DNA of 64,000 bases, taken from positions 806,001-870,000 of the forward strand of contig NZ_CP047241.1 in the NCBI RefSeq assembly GCF_009856625.1, written 5' to 3'. Shown one piece after another: positions 26,174 through 35,742 of the stretch; position 1 is the first letter of the stretch, and every line of letters starts with the position of its first letter. The notes under the pieces are model-generated. The model saw only the letters and a program-made list of their open reading frames with translations. It had not been told where the DNA came from and ran no database searches. This stretch comes from Aquitalea denitrificans. Its GTDB lineage: Bacteria; Pseudomonadota; Gammaproteobacteria; Burkholderiales; Chromobacteriaceae. The position numbers were made by a program, and so were the translations under genes.

Positions 26174-26857
26174 TCAGCCGTTGAGGCGGGCCAGCAGCTT
26201 TTCGGCCACCAGTTCGGACGAGGCCGGGTTCTGACCGGTAATCAGCAGGCCATCTTCCACGGCAAACACGCCCCAGTCCGGGCCTTTTTCATAAATGCCA
26301 CCCTTGGCTTGCAGCGCATCTTCCACCAGCAGCGGCACAATGTCAGTCAGCTGCACTGCATCTTCTTCCGTATTGGAAAAACCGGTGACCTTGCGACCGG
26401 CCACCAGTGGCTGGCCTGCGGTATCACGTGCATTCACCAGCACCGCCGAGGCATGGCAGACGGCCGCCACCGGCTTGCTGGCGGTGATAAAGTCTTCAAT
26501 CAGCTTGATGGAGGCTGCGTTGTCGACCAGATCCCACAGCGGACCATGGCCGCCGGGGTAGAACACGGCGTCAAAATCATCGGCTTTGACGCTGTCCAGG
26601 GCCACGGTGTTGGCCAGTACGGCTTGCAGCGCGGGGTCCTGATTGAAGCGTTCGGTGGCCGGGGTGCTGAACGCCGGGTCGGCGCTCTTGGGGTCGATCG
26701 GCGGCTGGCCGCCCTTGGGCGAGGCCAGGGTGATGGCCACCCCCTTGTCGGCCAGCGCGTAATAGGGCGCGGCAAATTCTTCGATCCAGAAACCGGTTTT
26801 GTGGCCGGTATTGCCCAGCGTGTCATGGCTGGTGAGGACAAACAGGACTTTTTTCAT
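26174..26857 (-). CDS. DJ-1/PfpI-family protein (Hsp31/glyoxalase III-like)
   Basis: This 227-residue class I glutamine-amidotransferase-like protein has the nucleophile elbow AVCHAS and the acid E in the GFWIEE block, as in the Hsp31-type glyoxalase/deglycase subgroup. A role in removing methylglyoxal or repairing glycation fits the neighbours, a NemA-like reductase and a nitroreductase on the same strand under a NemR-like repressor. It is probably the last gene of that operon, starting 75 bp after nemA. Confidence 0.82.
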   Translation of the reverse strand: MKKVLFVLTSHDTLGNTGHKTGFWIEEFAAPYYALADKGVAITLASPKGGQPPIDPKSADPAFSTPATERFNQDPALQAVLANTVALDSVKADDFDAVFYPGGHGPLWDLVDNAASIKLIEDFITASKPVAAVCHASAVLVNARDTAGQPLVAGRKVTGFSNTEEDAVQLTDIVPLLVEDALQAKGGIYEKGPDWGVFAVEDGLLITGQNPASSELVAEKLLARLNG

Positions 26858-26932
26858 GGTGTGCCTTCTCGTGTGGTGTGGTCCGGGCGGCGCTGGCCAA
26901 CCCGGACGTTTGTTGTCAGTGCGGGGTGAGGA

Positions 26933-28027
26933 TTACAGCGTCGGGTAGTCGGTATAGCCCTTGGCATCGCCACCGTAGAAGGTGGCGGCATCCGGCGTGT
27001 TCAGCGCGGCACCGGCTTGCAGGCGTTCCACCAGATCCGGGTTGGCGATATAGCTGCGGCCAAAGGCCACTGCATCGATATAGCCCGCGCCAATCAGCTT
27101 ATCCGCTTTTTCCGCGCTATAGCCACCGGCGGCGATGATCACGCCCGGATAGCGTTTGCGGATTTCCTGACGGAAGGCTTCGCTCAGCGCCGGGCCACCG
27201 GCCCAGTCCGGCTCGGAAATGTGCAGGAAGGCCAGCTTGCGCTTGGCCAGCTGTTCGATCACATACAGCGCGATGTCTTGCTGCTCGACATTGGACACGC
27301 CATTGAACACCCCCAGCGGCGAAATGCGGATGCCCACGTGGGCGGCGTCCCATTCGGCCACCACGGCATCCACCACTTCCAGCAGGAAGCGGGCACGGTT
27401 TTCCACGCTGCCGCCGTAGGCGTCGGTGCGTACATTGGCTTCCGGCGACAGGAACTGGTCCAGCAGATAACCGTGGGCACCGTGGATTTCCACCAGATCG
27501 AAACCGGCGCGGCGCGCGTTGTCGGTGGCGCGGCGGTAGTCTTCCAGAATGTCTTCCAACTCGGAGATTTCCAGCGCGCGCGGCTCGTCGCAGGGGACGC
27601 GGGCCAGGCTGCCATCTGCTTGGCGCACATTGGTATTGCTTTCGGCGCGGATGGCCGACGGTGCTACCGGTGCTTCGCCATCCGGCTGCAAGGAGCGGTG
27701 CGAGATACGGCCGGTATGCCACAGCTGCAGCGCAGTCTTGCCGCCAGCGGCGTGTACCGAGGCATTCACCTTGCCCCAGGCGGCCACCTGTTCTTCGCTA
27801 TAGATGCCCGGTGCGCCGGCATAGCCCTTGGCGGTGCGCGAGATATGGGTGCCTTCGGCAATGATCAGCCCGGCGCTGGCGCGCTGGGTGTAGTACTGCA
27901 CTGACAGATCGGTGGGCACATCGCCCGGTTCGGTATTGCGCAGCCGGGTAAGTGGGGCCATGGCAATGCGGTTGTTCAGGGTGACGGCACCCACTTGCAG
28001 CGGGGTAAACAGTTTATCCAGGCTCAT
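26933..28027 (-). CDS. nemA: Old-yellow-enzyme family N-ethylmaleimide reductase
   Basis: This 364-residue FMN-dependent ene-reductase matches the NemA group: MAPLTRLRN near the N-terminus, ELWHTGR-like LQLWHTGRISH, the catalytic HGAHGYLLDQFLSP block and YGGSVENRARF. It reduces activated alkenes such as N-ethylmaleimide and nitro compounds with NADPH. It is the middle gene of the operon and lies 31 bp after the nitroreductase. The nemR-nemA link is established in E. coli. Confidence 0.92.
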   Translation of the reverse strand: MSLDKLFTPLQVGAVTLNNRIAMAPLTRLRNTEPGDVPTDLSVQYYTQRASAGLIIAEGTHISRTAKGYAGAPGIYSEEQVAAWGKVNASVHAAGGKTALQLWHTGRISHRSLQPDGEAPVAPSAIRAESNTNVRQADGSLARVPCDEPRALEISELEDILEDYRRATDNARRAGFDLVEIHGAHGYLLDQFLSPEANVRTDAYGGSVENRARFLLEVVDAVVAEWDAAHVGIRISPLGVFNGVSNVEQQDIALYVIEQLAKRKLAFLHISEPDWAGGPALSEAFRQEIRKRYPGVIIAAGGYSAEKADKLIGAGYIDAVAFGRSYIANPDLVERLQAGAALNTPDAATFYGGDAKGYTDYPTL

Positions 28028-28058
28028 GAATCAGACCTTTCCTGTGCAGATGAAATGA

Positions 28059-28799
28059 TTAACGATCAAAACCAAAGCCCTGCTTGCGGGCAACCGGGGC
28101 GACTTCAGGGAAATAGACATTCTGGTAGTACTGGGCGGTATTGGCGCTCCACGGCAGGCCATCCGCGCGGCCGATCTGCTGCCAGTAGCTGACCAGCGCC
28201 TGGTCGTACTGACGGATTTGTTCCGGCAGCTGTGCAGTCTGGTAGTGCTCGTGATGGACAAAGCTCTCACGCGGCAGGCGCGGTTTGATGCTGCTGTCCT
28301 GATCGGTATAGCCGATGACCACGCCAGCAATGGGGAAGGTGTATTCCGGCAATTGCAGCAGCTCGATCATGGCTTGCGGGTTGCGGCGGATGCCGCCGAT
28401 CGGCACCACGCCCAGCCCGGCAGCGCGGGCGGCGGTCATCAGGTTGCCCAAGGCAATGCCGGCATCCACGGCACCCACGGCAAAGCCTTCCACGCTGTCC
28501 TGAATCACCTGCTCGGCACCGGCGGCTTCCACGCCCAGCCGGGTCTTGTAGAAGTCCACCACTAGGGTGACAAACACCGGCGCCTGGGCAATCCACGGCT
28601 GACCACCAGCCAGGGCGGCAATCTGCTGGCGGCGCGCGGCGTCCTGCACCACCACCAGCGACACCTGCTGGCCATTGATGGAAGTGGGGCCTTTCCAGGC
28701 GGCGTCCAGCACCGCATCCAGTACCTCGGCGGGGACGGGTTTGTCCTGATAGCTGCGAATACTGCGATGTTGCTGCATCAGTTCCAGTGTGCTGTTCAT
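28059..28799 (-). CDS. NfsA-type oxygen-insensitive nitroreductase
   Basis: This 246-residue FMN nitroreductase has the N-terminal HRSIRSYQDKPV block and the C-terminal PRESFVHHEHY block typical of the NADPH-dependent NfsA/FRP subgroup. It reduces nitroaromatics and quinones by two-electron steps. It is the first gene of the set, and a NemR-type operator lies 31 bp before its start. Confidence 0.88.
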   Translation of the reverse strand: MNSTLELMQQHRSIRSYQDKPVPAEVLDAVLDAAWKGPTSINGQQVSLVVVQDAARRQQIAALAGGQPWIAQAPVFVTLVVDFYKTRLGVEAAGAEQVIQDSVEGFAVGAVDAGIALGNLMTAARAAGLGVVPIGGIRRNPQAMIELLQLPEYTFPIAGVVIGYTDQDSSIKPRLPRESFVHHEHYQTAQLPEQIRQYDQALVSYWQQIGRADGLPWSANTAQYYQNVYFPEVAPVARKQGFGFDR

Positions 28800-28829
28800 G
28801 AAGCGTTCTCCCGTGTGGGTGAAAATAAA

Positions 28830-28844
28830 TAGACCGGTCGTCTA
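28830..28844. promoter_or_regulatory. NemR-type operator ahead of the nitroreductase operon
   Basis: TAGAC-CGGTC-GTCTA is a perfect 5+5 dyad with a 5-bp centre. The same arms and spacing occur in front of the repressor gene at 29531-29545. It sits 31 bp upstream of the nitroreductase ATG, a position suited to repression. Confidence 0.8.
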
Positions 28845-28902
28845 GTTGGTGTGTCAAAAATACCCGCCGCAGGGGCGGGCAAGATAAATTCGTGTTGCTG
28901 CG

Positions 28903-29517
28903 TCAGCCTGCCTGACAGTCACCGGGCTTGAGCATGGCGTCGGTCAATGCCTGAGCCTGCAGCATGGGCTGCTGGGTGTGCTGCACCTTGAACAGCAGGG
29001 CGGAACCCACCCACAGGCTGTACAGGCTGCCTGCGGTGTCTTCGGCGGACAGCCGGGTACACAGGCTGCCTTCCTGCTGGCCACGGCGGATACAGTCGGC
29101 CAGGCGCAGGATGACCCGCCCCATGCCCTCGGCCAAGGCTTCACGCATCGGCTCGGACAGGTCGGAAACTTCCGCCGCCAGCTTGATCGCCAGGCAGCTT
29201 TGATTGCCCTCATCGCATTGCTGGTGGCGGTCCAGCCAGCCGGAAAAATAGACCAGCAGACAGCTGCGTGCATCACCTTGACTCACATCCAGCGCTTCCA
29301 GCAGGCGGGCATCGTAATGTTCGAAGTAACGCTGCAGCATTTCCACGCCAAAACCTTCCTTGGAGCGGAAGTAATGGTAGAAAGAGCCTTTGGGCACACC
29401 GGCGCAGCCGAGGATTTCGGCCAGGCCAACAGCAGAAAACCCCTTGCCCAGGATGATGGATTCACCGGTGGCAAGCAGGTGTTCGCGGGTATCGGAAAAC
29501 TGGCTGGGTCGTGACAT
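28903..29517 (-). CDS. nemR: TetR-family repressor, NemR-like electrophile sensor
   Basis: This 204-residue regulator shares with E. coli NemR the helix-turn-helix region DTREHLLATGE...VPKGSFYHYFRSKE and the later KLAAEVSDLSEPMR block. C108 aligns with the redox- and electrophile-sensing Cys106 of NemR, while the second NemR cysteine in the EVCDLS block is serine here. It is followed on the same strand by the three detoxification genes. Operators lie before both transcription units, so autoregulation is likely. Confidence 0.88.
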   Translation of the reverse strand: MSRPSQFSDTREHLLATGESIILGKGFSAVGLAEILGCAGVPKGSFYHYFRSKEGFGVEMLQRYFEHYDARLLEALDVSQGDARSCLLVYFSGWLDRHQQCDEGNQSCLAIKLAAEVSDLSEPMREALAEGMGRVILRLADCIRRGQQEGSLCTRLSAEDTAGSLYSLWVGSALLFKVQHTQQPMLQAQALTDAMLKPGDCQAG

Positions 29518-29528
29518 GGGGAGATAGT

Positions 29529-29547
29529 ACTAGACCAGTCGTCTAGT
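29529..29547. promoter_or_regulatory. NemR-type operator ahead of nemR
   Basis: ACTAGAC-CAGTC-GTCTAGT is a perfect 7+7 dyad with a 5-bp centre, starting 11 bp upstream of the nemR start codon. The core TAGAC-N5-GTCTA equals the site at 28830-28844. Confidence 0.82.
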
Positions 29548-29978
29548 TTGCAAGTGGAGAACAGATATTTCAGCACGACGTGCAGCTCGGCAAGGGGCAT
29601 CCGGGAATGGCATGCCATGCTGCAGTGCAGGAAAGGATGCGGATGGCAATTGCATAGGCTGGGTGAGGCGCTGCGGCTGCATGAGCGGGGAGGAGTGAGC
29701 TGGCGAGGGTAAGTTGATGATTTTTTATGTTTATTTGAAAATAAGCATTTAATTTAATGTTGAATGATTGTTTTTTTACTGAAATGTCCTATTCGTCGCT
29801 AAGCAATTAATTCTTTTATTAACGATTTATTCGGAAAAATAACTTGATATTGCTCAGTGTTAAGAATGATAAATCTTGTAAATGTACTTTAACTATGTAG
29901 AATGGATAAAATTTTTACCAGTGCTTGATATCGACATGCTGCAGTGCAGTGTGCGTTCTGCACCTAAGCTCCCGATCT
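29548..29978. other. AT-rich non-coding region before pilus operon 1
   Basis: This 430-bp stretch holds no convincing gene. From about 29700 to 29925 it is strikingly AT-rich with T runs, unlike the GC-rich surroundings. It must carry the promoter of the first pilus operon. I could not identify a sigma-54 box or a clear -35/-10 pair. Confidence 0.6.
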
Positions 29979-30614
29979 ATGTCCATTTCCATTGCTGGCA
30001 AGCCGATAGCATTACGCAGGCAGAACTGTGGCTTTTCCATGGTTGAGCTGCTGGTCACTATCAGTGTGGCTGCGTTGATCATGGCCATTGCCACGCCGGC
30101 ACTACAAACCCTGGTTGCCAGCAACAAGATTGCTACCGAAGCCAACCGCATCGTGGCGGGTTTCAATTACGCCCGTACTGAAGCGGTGCGGCGCAACCAG
30201 CCGGTGTATATCTGCTCGGCCAATCTCAATACCAATAGCATGAGCATCAGCGGCTGCCTTAGCTCGCAAACCAGTAGCAAGTACAACTGGGGATATGGGC
30301 AGTTGGTGTACGCCGACAATATCAGCACCGGCACCATGGGTAGCTATGACAGTGGCGAAGCCATCAAGACCTTTACCTACTACGGCGAGATGAATAATGG
30401 CGCGGCGCTGAATCTGGTGATGTCTGCCAGCCCGGTGGCCACGGTGAAGCAGATTGCCTTTGGTAGTGATGGCCGCCTGCTGGATGGCAACAGCCGCAAG
30501 CTGGTGTTGCAGGACAGTACCAACAATCTGTGCCGGGTCATCCTGATTAGTGGCTCTGGCCGCAGCAAGGCTTGTGATACCAGCACGGACAACAGTTGCG
30601 GAGCCTGCTCGTGA
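29979..30614 (+). CDS. fimT: FimT/GspH-type minor pilin, operon 1
   Basis: This 211-residue prepilin has an 18-residue leader ending in NCG, followed by FSMVELLVTISVAAL with glutamate at +5, the signature for PilD cleavage and methylation. The C-terminal half has the GspH/FimT fold features, and four cysteines near the end (CR, KAC, SCGAC) may form disulphides. It is the first gene of a six-gene minor-pilin/PilY1 operon. The ATG at 29979 is preferred over a TTG at 29925. Confidence 0.85.
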   Translation: MSISIAGKPIALRRQNCGFSMVELLVTISVAALIMAIATPALQTLVASNKIATEANRIVAGFNYARTEAVRRNQPVYICSANLNTNSMSISGCLSSQTSSKYNWGYGQLVYADNISTGTMGSYDSGEAIKTFTYYGEMNNGAALNLVMSASPVATVKQIAFGSDGRLLDGNSRKLVLQDSTNNLCRVILISGSGRSKACDTSTDNSCGACS

Positions 30615-31225
30615 AGAAAATGAACGGCTTCACCATGCTGGAAGTGCTGATTTCCATCTTGATCGTCGGTATTGGCATGCTGGCCATTGCCGGCATGCAG
30701 GGGCGTACGCTCAAAACGGTGCGCGAAGCTGAGCAGCAGGGCGTGGCCGCCATGCTGGCCGCTGAAGTGGCTGATGCCATGCGCGCCAATTCCTATGCCA
30801 GCATCAATGCCAGCGGTAGCGTGACCGAAGACTGGACCAACTATGTGGAAAGCAGTTATAGCGACCACACCACCGTGCCTTCCACCCTGTGCAATGCAGC
30901 CAGCGGTAGCGCATGCAGCAGTGCGCAAATGGCCGCCTATGACCTGTACCAGTTCAAGAACAATCTGGCCACGGCTTTCTCCGACAGCAGCCAGAACAAT
31001 GTGCGGGCCATTGTCTGTCGCGACAGCACGGCTTCGTCCACCATCAATTTTGATGACAGCAAGCTTGGTGGTTGTACCGGCGGCAGCAAGTTGATGATCC
31101 GGGTGGCCTGGAAGGCCGCCATGGAAAAAACTGCCAATACCGCCTTGGGAAACAATAGCGCCAATTCGTCGGCAGCTAGTGCCACCACCCGGGTGTATGG
31201 CTATGTCTTGCAGTTTGAACCATGA
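30611..31225 (+). CDS. pilV: PilV-type minor pilin, operon 1
   Basis: This 204-residue prepilin starts at a GTG that overlaps the fimT stop in GTGA, giving the leader MKKMNG and the mature start FTMLEVLISILIVGIGML with E5. The ATG at 30620 would leave only a three-residue leader without basic residues. The hydrophobic GIGMLAIAGMQ stretch is typical for PilV. PilV belongs to the minor-pilin tip complex that primes pilus assembly and holds PilY1. Confidence 0.85.
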   Translation: MKKMNGFTMLEVLISILIVGIGMLAIAGMQGRTLKTVREAEQQGVAAMLAAEVADAMRANSYASINASGSVTEDWTNYVESSYSDHTTVPSTLCNAASGSACSSAQMAAYDLYQFKNNLATAFSDSSQNNVRAIVCRDSTASSTINFDDSKLGGCTGGSKLMIRVAWKAAMEKTANTALGNNSANSSAASATTRVYGYVLQFEP

Positions 31226-32199
31226 GTAAATCCATGAAACGGATGCGCGGCTTTACCCTGATCGAGCTGATGGTGTCGCTGACCCTGGGCATGATCGTGC
31301 TGGGGGCAGTTGTAGCGGTTTATGTCAACAGCAAGCGCACTTTCAATGTGGTCAACCAGCGCATAGCCATGCAGCAGGATGCACGCATTGCCCTGATGCA
31401 GATTTCGCGTGACCTGCGCATGGCTGGCAGCTATGGCTGCGCCACGCTGGATGCCAACAACACGGCGGCTTCACCGGCGGTGACGGTGGATACCAGTGCG
31501 GTGAGTTCGCCTGCGGTGTATCAAACCTTTATCACCAGTGGTGGCAGTTATCTGCCCTTTGCGGCTTATGCGTCGTCTACGGCGTCCAGCTGGCTGAACG
31601 GGCAGACTGCTTCTGCGTCCATCGATGTCCTGGCTGTTCAGTATGGCCGTGGTACGGCGCAGGCAACAGCCATTGCCTCTGGTGGGTTGGCTACTTTTTC
31701 TGCCAATAGCAATAACCAGCGTACTTATACGGTGGGGCAGCAGTACTGGGTGGCCAGCACCTGTCAGAAGATCTTGTTGGAAAAGACCACCACCGGTCTG
31801 GCTTCGGCGGGGGTGTCGGTGAATGTCGGCAGCATGACCTCCGGTGCCGACATCATGGACCTGGTATCCCGCGCCTATTTCGTCAACAGCAGCGGTGCGC
31901 TGGTGATGACCGAACTGGGTCAGGCCGGCACCCTGCAAGGGCCGAACGAGCTGATCAGCAATGTCACCGGCCTGCAATATGAATACGGCGAGGTGACAGA
32001 CAGCGTCAACTGCCTGGTGACCTACCGAAGCCGCGCTTCGGTTGGTAACTGGCGCAATGTGTCATCGGTGCGCATTACGCTGACGGTACAAAGCCAGAAC
32101 CAGGTTCCGCTGGCCAGTGGCAACAGCTATGGCTACCTGACCCAGACCTACCAGACCACTGCAGCCATCAGGGGCAAGCAATGCTACAAGTCCAGTTGA
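31222..32199 (+). CDS. pilW: PilW-type minor pilin, operon 1
   Basis: This 325-residue prepilin has leader MSKSMKRMRG and mature start FTLIELMVSLTLGMIVLGAV with E5. The MQQDARIALMQISRDLRMAGSYGC block is the PilW signature. Its ATG overlaps the pilV stop in ATGA. It is part of the tip complex with PilV, PilX and PilE. Confidence 0.9.
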   Translation: MSKSMKRMRGFTLIELMVSLTLGMIVLGAVVAVYVNSKRTFNVVNQRIAMQQDARIALMQISRDLRMAGSYGCATLDANNTAASPAVTVDTSAVSSPAVYQTFITSGGSYLPFAAYASSTASSWLNGQTASASIDVLAVQYGRGTAQATAIASGGLATFSANSNNQRTYTVGQQYWVASTCQKILLEKTTTGLASAGVSVNVGSMTSGADIMDLVSRAYFVNSSGALVMTELGQAGTLQGPNELISNVTGLQYEYGEVTDSVNCLVTYRSRASVGNWRNVSSVRITLTVQSQNQVPLASGNSYGYLTQTYQTTAAIRGKQCYKSS

Positions 32200-32720
32200 G
32201 TTTCCGGTCATCAGGTGCCCAGCGTGGTGCCAGCCTGATTGTTTCCCTGATTCTGCTGGCCGTGATTGCCTTGCTGGTGGTGTACGGGGCCCAGCCCTTG
32301 CTGACCGAACAGAAAATCGCCAGCAACCAGAACGACCGCACGCTGGCATTCCAGCTGGCTGAGCTGGGATTGAAGTCGGGTGAAAGCTACGTGGCTAGCA
32401 ACAAGCCTGTTGCCAGTGCTTTTGCAACGGATTGCAGCGGTGGGCTCTGCCTGCCCAGCCAGTCGGCAGGCGGGACCAATGCCTGGGAGCGCAGCAATGT
32501 GTTTACCGGTACCTATCTCAATTCGTTGCCGTGCTCTACCTGCACCATTACTGCCGACACCATGCAAAAACCGCGCTACACCATTGAATTGCTGGACAGT
32601 AATTATTCCGATGCGGTAACCGGTACTACCGGTGCGTCACTGTACCGTATTACTTCCCGTGCCTGGGGCCGCAATGCCAATACCCAGGTGACCTTGCAAA
32701 GTTATTACGTCGTTTCCTGA
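32181..32720 (+). CDS. pilX: PilX-type minor pilin, operon 1
   Basis: This 179-residue prepilin-like protein has leader MLQVQLSFRSSGAQRG and a mature start ASLIVSLILLAVIALLVV with valine instead of glutamate at +5, as in PilX/GspK-type tip pilins. It overlaps the pilW end by 19 bp. Four cysteines in the middle (DCSGGLC, PCSTC) are probably paired. Confidence 0.87.
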   Translation: MLQVQLSFRSSGAQRGASLIVSLILLAVIALLVVYGAQPLLTEQKIASNQNDRTLAFQLAELGLKSGESYVASNKPVASAFATDCSGGLCLPSQSAGGTNAWERSNVFTGTYLNSLPCSTCTITADTMQKPRYTIELLDSNYSDAVTGTTGASLYRITSRAWGRNANTQVTLQSYYVVS

Positions 32721-32731
32721 GGCAGCTGCCC

Positions 32732-35700
32732 ATGTCCCGTTCTGTTACTGTTTGCACGGCAGCTGTGCTGGCACTATTTTCTGCCACGGTTTTTGCTGCG
32801 AATCCGTATCCGGCGGTGCCGCTCTATCTGAATCAGAAAACCGTACGGCCCAATATTGCCCTGATGGTGGATGACTCGGGGAGTATGAAAGATGCTCCCA
32901 ATGGTTATTCAGTAAGTACATCCAATCCAGCTAAAATTACCATTGCGCGCAAGGTGTTGACCGACTTGCTGAACAATAATTGGGATATGGCTTACTGGGC
33001 CTTGTTCCATTTTAATTATGGTCCGAATTCCAGGTCGTATGGGGGGTATGTTCCTTTAAGATCCAGCTTGAAGCTGGATGGTTGGAGTGATCCCACATTA
33101 TCTACTTCCAGCACTCAACTTACCAATTTTACTAATGATATTAATGGCAGTGGATTGACCGATTATTTGGGTACGCCGAGTGCTGGTGCGTTTTATAATA
33201 TTATGCGCTCGTTTTCCGGGCGGCCAGGCTGGAATGGCTATCCAAGCTATCAGGCACCACAAGACTATACCAATGCTTCGCCCATCAAATATGTCTGCCA
33301 GAAAAATTTTGTCATTTTCATTTCAGACGGCTATCCCAATGATGAAGTGGTCAATGCTACCGAGAAGAATAAATCCGGAGCTTCTGTTTCTCTGAATAGT
33401 TATACCCCGGTCGGAGTGACCATGCCCAGTGTGGCCTCCGGTGTTGACACGACGCTGGTGCGCTATGCCGGGTTTTACTATCAGAATGGAGTGGTTCCCA
33501 ACGGGGTGAATACCGATACCGAGGGCAATGCCTATAGCGCAGCGACGGCGCAGCCAATGGTGACTTACACCATTGGTTTTGGTCTGCCTGCGACGGACGA
33601 TGGCCAGAAGGTGTTGGCGGCTACTGCAACGGCAGGGGGTGGGCAAAGCTTCAACTCCAGTGATGAAACTTCGCTAACCAACTCGCTAAAATCCGTTTTG
33701 AACAGCATTACCTCTACCACGGCCACCAACGTACCGGTTGTTGCCAGCAAGCCGACCAATCCAAGCGAAGCAATCCAGGCTACCTTCTATTCTGGCGACT
33801 GGTCCGGCCAGTTGCATGCCTACAGTGTAAGCAGTAGTACTGGCCTGGCTAGCCTGAGCTCCACCATCCCTATCGTATTCAATGCGTCGGCGAGTACACG
33901 TCTGGCCAATATCTTTACCAGCACCGGCCCTTCTGCCAATGGTGCGTTGTACAGCAGCGTAAACAGTGGCAGCAGCAGCTTGCTCAGTTATCTGTCAGGA
34001 GGCTCGCCAAGTGGCTGGCGTAGCCGCAGCAGTGACAAATCCAGCCCGTCGACGCTGGGTGACATTATCGATTCCACCCCCACGCCTTTTGGTTGCACGG
34101 CAACTGCCGGTTTTGCCGTGGGGGCCAATGACGGCATGCTGCATGTATTCGGTCGTACCACCAGCAATTACACCGAAGACTTTTCCTATATTCCGCGCGC
34201 GGTGACGGTAGCCAATCTCACCGCATTGGGCTCCACCACCTATGGTGGCGCGCAGCCCCACCTGTATTTTGTCAACGGCAGTCTGACTTTCAATAATGTC
34301 AGCGGCGGCGATAACCAGTTTTCCACGGCGACTACTTCGGTATTGACCGGTGGCATGGCACAGGGCGGGCAGGGCCTGTTTGCGCTGGATATCAGCAATA
34401 CTGTGGCTAACCCGTCTTTGCTGACTGGTGGCAGTGTATTCGGTATCAGTAATGTGCTGTGGGACCATGTGCCGGCTGATTCCGGTTTTGCCAATCTGGG
34501 CTATACCTTTGCCAAGCCAGTGATCGCACAGGTCTATGTAAACGGGGTGAAGAAATGGGCGATGATTACCGGCAACGGTTATGACTCCACCAATAAGGTA
34601 AGCAGCCTGATGGTGATTGACCTGAAAACCGGTGCCATGTTGTATGAGTTGAATACCGGCACTGCCAGCAATGGTCTATCCTCGCCTGCTGTACTGGATA
34701 TCAATGGCGATAAGGTGGCGGATTATGTGTATGCCGGCGACCAGGCAGGCAATATCTGGCGCTTCAAATTACAAACCAGTACGTCCACCACCACATCGGT
34801 CAGCAAGTTTTTTACCACCCAGGCCAACCAGCCGGTGGTGGCTGCACCGGCGATTTATGCCGTCAATGGCGGCGGCTACATGATTTATGTCGGTACCGGC
34901 CGCATGCTGTACGAGAACACGACCTATAACGACCGTACCACGGTATATCCGCAGTCCTTGTATGGCATTTACGACGACCAGACCAAGACCAATCTGACTT
35001 ACAGCAGTTCTACCTTCATTACTGATGGTGAGGTGGCCAATCTGAACGGAACTGCGTCGATTGATGGCTCGGCGACATCTACCGCCTCGGGCAAGCTTGG
35101 CAGCAGTGTGGTATTCCGTGAAACCACCACCATTACCGATGCGGCTACCACGGGTGGCTTGTCCGTTGGCCCCAGCGGCAACCGCGCCGGTTGGGTGTTC
35201 AATATGGACAGCAGCAATGGTGAACGCATGATCTACCAGCCGGTGGTAGCGCTGGGCAAGCTGTATTTCACCACTCAGGTGCTCAAAGGCAGTGACAAGG
35301 TATGCAGCAATGTAAATCAGCAAAGCGGCTGGGTGATGGCGCTGGATCTGATGACCGGCGGGGCACCTTCCTCTCCAGCCTTTGATTTGAATGGTGATGG
35401 CAAGATCAATACCGGCACCACTTCGCCGGATGGCGATACGGTAAAGTTTACCGATGGTAAAACCACCATTCCATCCGGCATCAATTACAACATCGGTATT
35501 CCATCTGCCTTGTCGATTGCCTTTACCGTCACCACCGTGAATCTGGGCGATTACACCACCACCGACTCGGGCCAGATGGGGACCTATCCCTATCCTTCCA
35601 CCACCAATACCAATGAGGTGTTGACCTTCTACGTGGGCGGCACCGGCGGCAGCAACGGTAATGTGGCCGCTGGCAAGCTGATTCCCCGTGCCAGTTCGAT

Positions 35701-35734
35701 AGGCCGGCGCATCAGCTGGCGCGAAATTTTCTGA
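32732..35734 (+). CDS. pilY1: PilY1 tip adhesin with von Willebrand A head, operon 1
   Basis: This 1000-residue exported protein has a signal peptide ending near FAANP. Its N-terminal third is a von Willebrand A-type domain with the MIDAS motif D47-x-S49-x-S51. The C-terminal half is the PilY1 beta-propeller, with GANDGMLHVFGR, GGMAQGGQGLFALD and the calcium loop DINGDKVADYVYAGD at about 655-669. A second EF-hand-like loop, DLNGDGKINTG, lies near 886. PilY1 sits at the pilus tip and affects adhesion, surface sensing and twitching. The head region is noticeably more AT-rich than the rest. Confidence 0.92.
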   Translation: MSRSVTVCTAAVLALFSATVFAANPYPAVPLYLNQKTVRPNIALMVDDSGSMKDAPNGYSVSTSNPAKITIARKVLTDLLNNNWDMAYWALFHFNYGPNSRSYGGYVPLRSSLKLDGWSDPTLSTSSTQLTNFTNDINGSGLTDYLGTPSAGAFYNIMRSFSGRPGWNGYPSYQAPQDYTNASPIKYVCQKNFVIFISDGYPNDEVVNATEKNKSGASVSLNSYTPVGVTMPSVASGVDTTLVRYAGFYYQNGVVPNGVNTDTEGNAYSAATAQPMVTYTIGFGLPATDDGQKVLAATATAGGGQSFNSSDETSLTNSLKSVLNSITSTTATNVPVVASKPTNPSEAIQATFYSGDWSGQLHAYSVSSSTGLASLSSTIPIVFNASASTRLANIFTSTGPSANGALYSSVNSGSSSLLSYLSGGSPSGWRSRSSDKSSPSTLGDIIDSTPTPFGCTATAGFAVGANDGMLHVFGRTTSNYTEDFSYIPRAVTVANLTALGSTTYGGAQPHLYFVNGSLTFNNVSGGDNQFSTATTSVLTGGMAQGGQGLFALDISNTVANPSLLTGGSVFGISNVLWDHVPADSGFANLGYTFAKPVIAQVYVNGVKKWAMITGNGYDSTNKVSSLMVIDLKTGAMLYELNTGTASNGLSSPAVLDINGDKVADYVYAGDQAGNIWRFKLQTSTSTTTSVSKFFTTQANQPVVAAPAIYAVNGGGYMIYVGTGRMLYENTTYNDRTTVYPQSLYGIYDDQTKTNLTYSSSTFITDGEVANLNGTASIDGSATSTASGKLGSSVVFRETTTITDAATTGGLSVGPSGNRAGWVFNMDSSNGERMIYQPVVALGKLYFTTQVLKGSDKVCSNVNQQSGWVMALDLMTGGAPSSPAFDLNGDGKINTGTTSPDGDTVKFTDGKTTIPSGINYNIGIPSALSIAFTVTTVNLGDYTTTDSGQMGTYPYPSTTNTNEVLTFYVGGTGGSNGNVAAGKLIPRASSIGRRISWREIF

Positions 35735-35742
35735 GGCAAAGC

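Noticed and set aside
29635..29665. TGGCAATTGCAT as a sigma-54 promoter for pilus operon 1
   Set aside because: The GG and GC elements are too close together for sigma-54, and the site is more than 300 bp from the first pilin start.
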